Shown piece after piece: positions 5,180 to 5,351 of a DNA stretch of 5,351 nucleotides. The stretch spans positions 1 through 5,351 of the forward strand of contig CAKQDQ010000157.1 in NCBI GenBank assembly GCA_934229335.1, written 5' to 3'. The DNA comes from an uncultured Prevotella sp. (lineage in GTDB: Bacteria > Bacteroidota > Bacteroidia > Bacteroidales > Bacteroidaceae). Positions within the stretch are counted from its first letter, which is position 1. Each line of letters begins with the position of its first letter. The position numbers and the translations under genes were made by a program. Under the pieces are notes generated by a model that did not search any database, had not been told where the DNA came from, and saw only the letters and a list, made by a program, of their open reading frames with translations.

Positions 5180-5195
5180 CCCCCCCCAAAAAAAA
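5180..5195. repeat. C8A8 homopolymer tract
   Basis: Eight C are followed by eight A, then CCC, in the gap between the EFR1 gene and tRNA-Lys. It lies in no reading frame and is too far from any start to tune a promoter in this window. Length variation by slippage is expected. Confidence 0.85.
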
Positions 5196-5238
5196 CCCAT
5201 AAATTTCGAGCGTTAATAATATCATACCGAACATAAAT

Positions 5239-5276
5239 AAAAAAAGTCCTTACATTCAATTTGAACATAAGGACTT
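5239..5276 (-). terminator. Strong intrinsic terminator of tRNA-Lys
   Basis: On the minus strand, starting right after the encoded CCA, AAGTCCTTATGTTCAA pairs with TTGAATGTAAGGACTT across its whole length with two G-U pairs (arms 5261-5276 and 5244-5259). Seven T in all end the stem and follow it (5245-5239). Only TTT follows on the other strand, so it is directional and unlikely to serve the EFR1 operon. Confidence 0.92.
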
Positions 5277-5351
5277 TGGTACACTCTCAGGGGTTCGAAC
5301 CCTGGACCCACTGATTAAGAGTCAGTTGCTCTACCAACTGAGCTAAGAGTG
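5277..5351 (-). tRNA. tRNA-Lys (CTT anticodon), lacking only base 1 at the window edge
   Basis: On the minus strand the visible acceptor 5' strand is CACTCT (bases 2-7), followed by TAGCTCAGTTGGTAGAGC. The anticodon stem ACTGA/TCAGT closes the loop CTCTTAA, giving anticodon CTT for lysine. The T arm is CAGGG-TTCGAAC-CCCTG, the acceptor 3' strand AGAGTGT, the discriminator A, and CCA is encoded. Base 1 should be A (pairing with T72) and lies one base beyond the window. The terminator follows at once. Confidence 0.97.

Noticed and set aside
1..5351. CRISPR array, insertion sequence or phage integration next to the tRNAs
   Set aside because: No regularly spaced repeats, transposase or integrase frames, terminal inverted repeats or duplicated tRNA ends are seen.

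Overview
The window looks like a chromosomal segment of an AT-rich member of the Bacteroidota, most likely Prevotellaceae. Three things point there. Five promoters fit the Bacteroidota pattern (a -33 TTTG or TTG, 19-20 bp, then a -7 TAnnTTTG). No gene start depends on a Shine-Dalgarno sequence. The gene products (a formate-tetrahydrofolate ligase with the [11 protein letters not shown] loop, a META-domain lipoprotein and an EFR1-type flavodoxin-ferredoxin) are typical of the group. The genus assignment is an inference from sequence style, not from a marker gene.

Layout, left to right. A minus-strand tRNA-Gly(GCC) is cut by the left edge and has a strong promoter just upstream. A 537-nt stretch without a convincing gene follows (48-584). 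Then comes a small minus-strand gene of unknown function (585-925), broken by an apparent one-base deletion in a C-run. A long inverted-repeat terminator (939-993) separates it from a META-domain lipoprotein gene (1020-1433, minus) with a textbook promoter. The interval 1496-1852 holds a two-copy 44-nt-period repeat and a probable ~70-nt small RNA with its own promoter and a GUGA-capped terminator, lying just downstream of fhs. fhs itself (1853-3520, minus) encodes formate-tetrahydrofolate ligase.

On the other side of a compact divergent promoter region lies a two-gene plus-strand operon: a LuxR-type regulator with a degenerate receiver domain (3734-4336) and an EFR1-family flavodoxin-like/2[4Fe-4S] protein (4350-5117). 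The window closes with a C8A8 tract, a very strong tRNA terminator and a minus-strand tRNA-Lys(CTT) lacking only its first base.

How the genes may work together: Fhs feeds one-carbon units from formate into the folate pool. The EFR1 protein is probably an electron carrier or reductase of unknown substrate. The regulator is cotranscribed with EFR1 and shares an intergenic region of about 100 bp between -7 boxes with fhs, so it could control either or both; that is inference. The most interesting items are the frameshifted small gene, the small RNA downstream of fhs, the short upstream reading frames ending in ATGA overlaps, and the cysteine-bearing pseudo-receiver regulator paired with an iron-sulfur flavoprotein.
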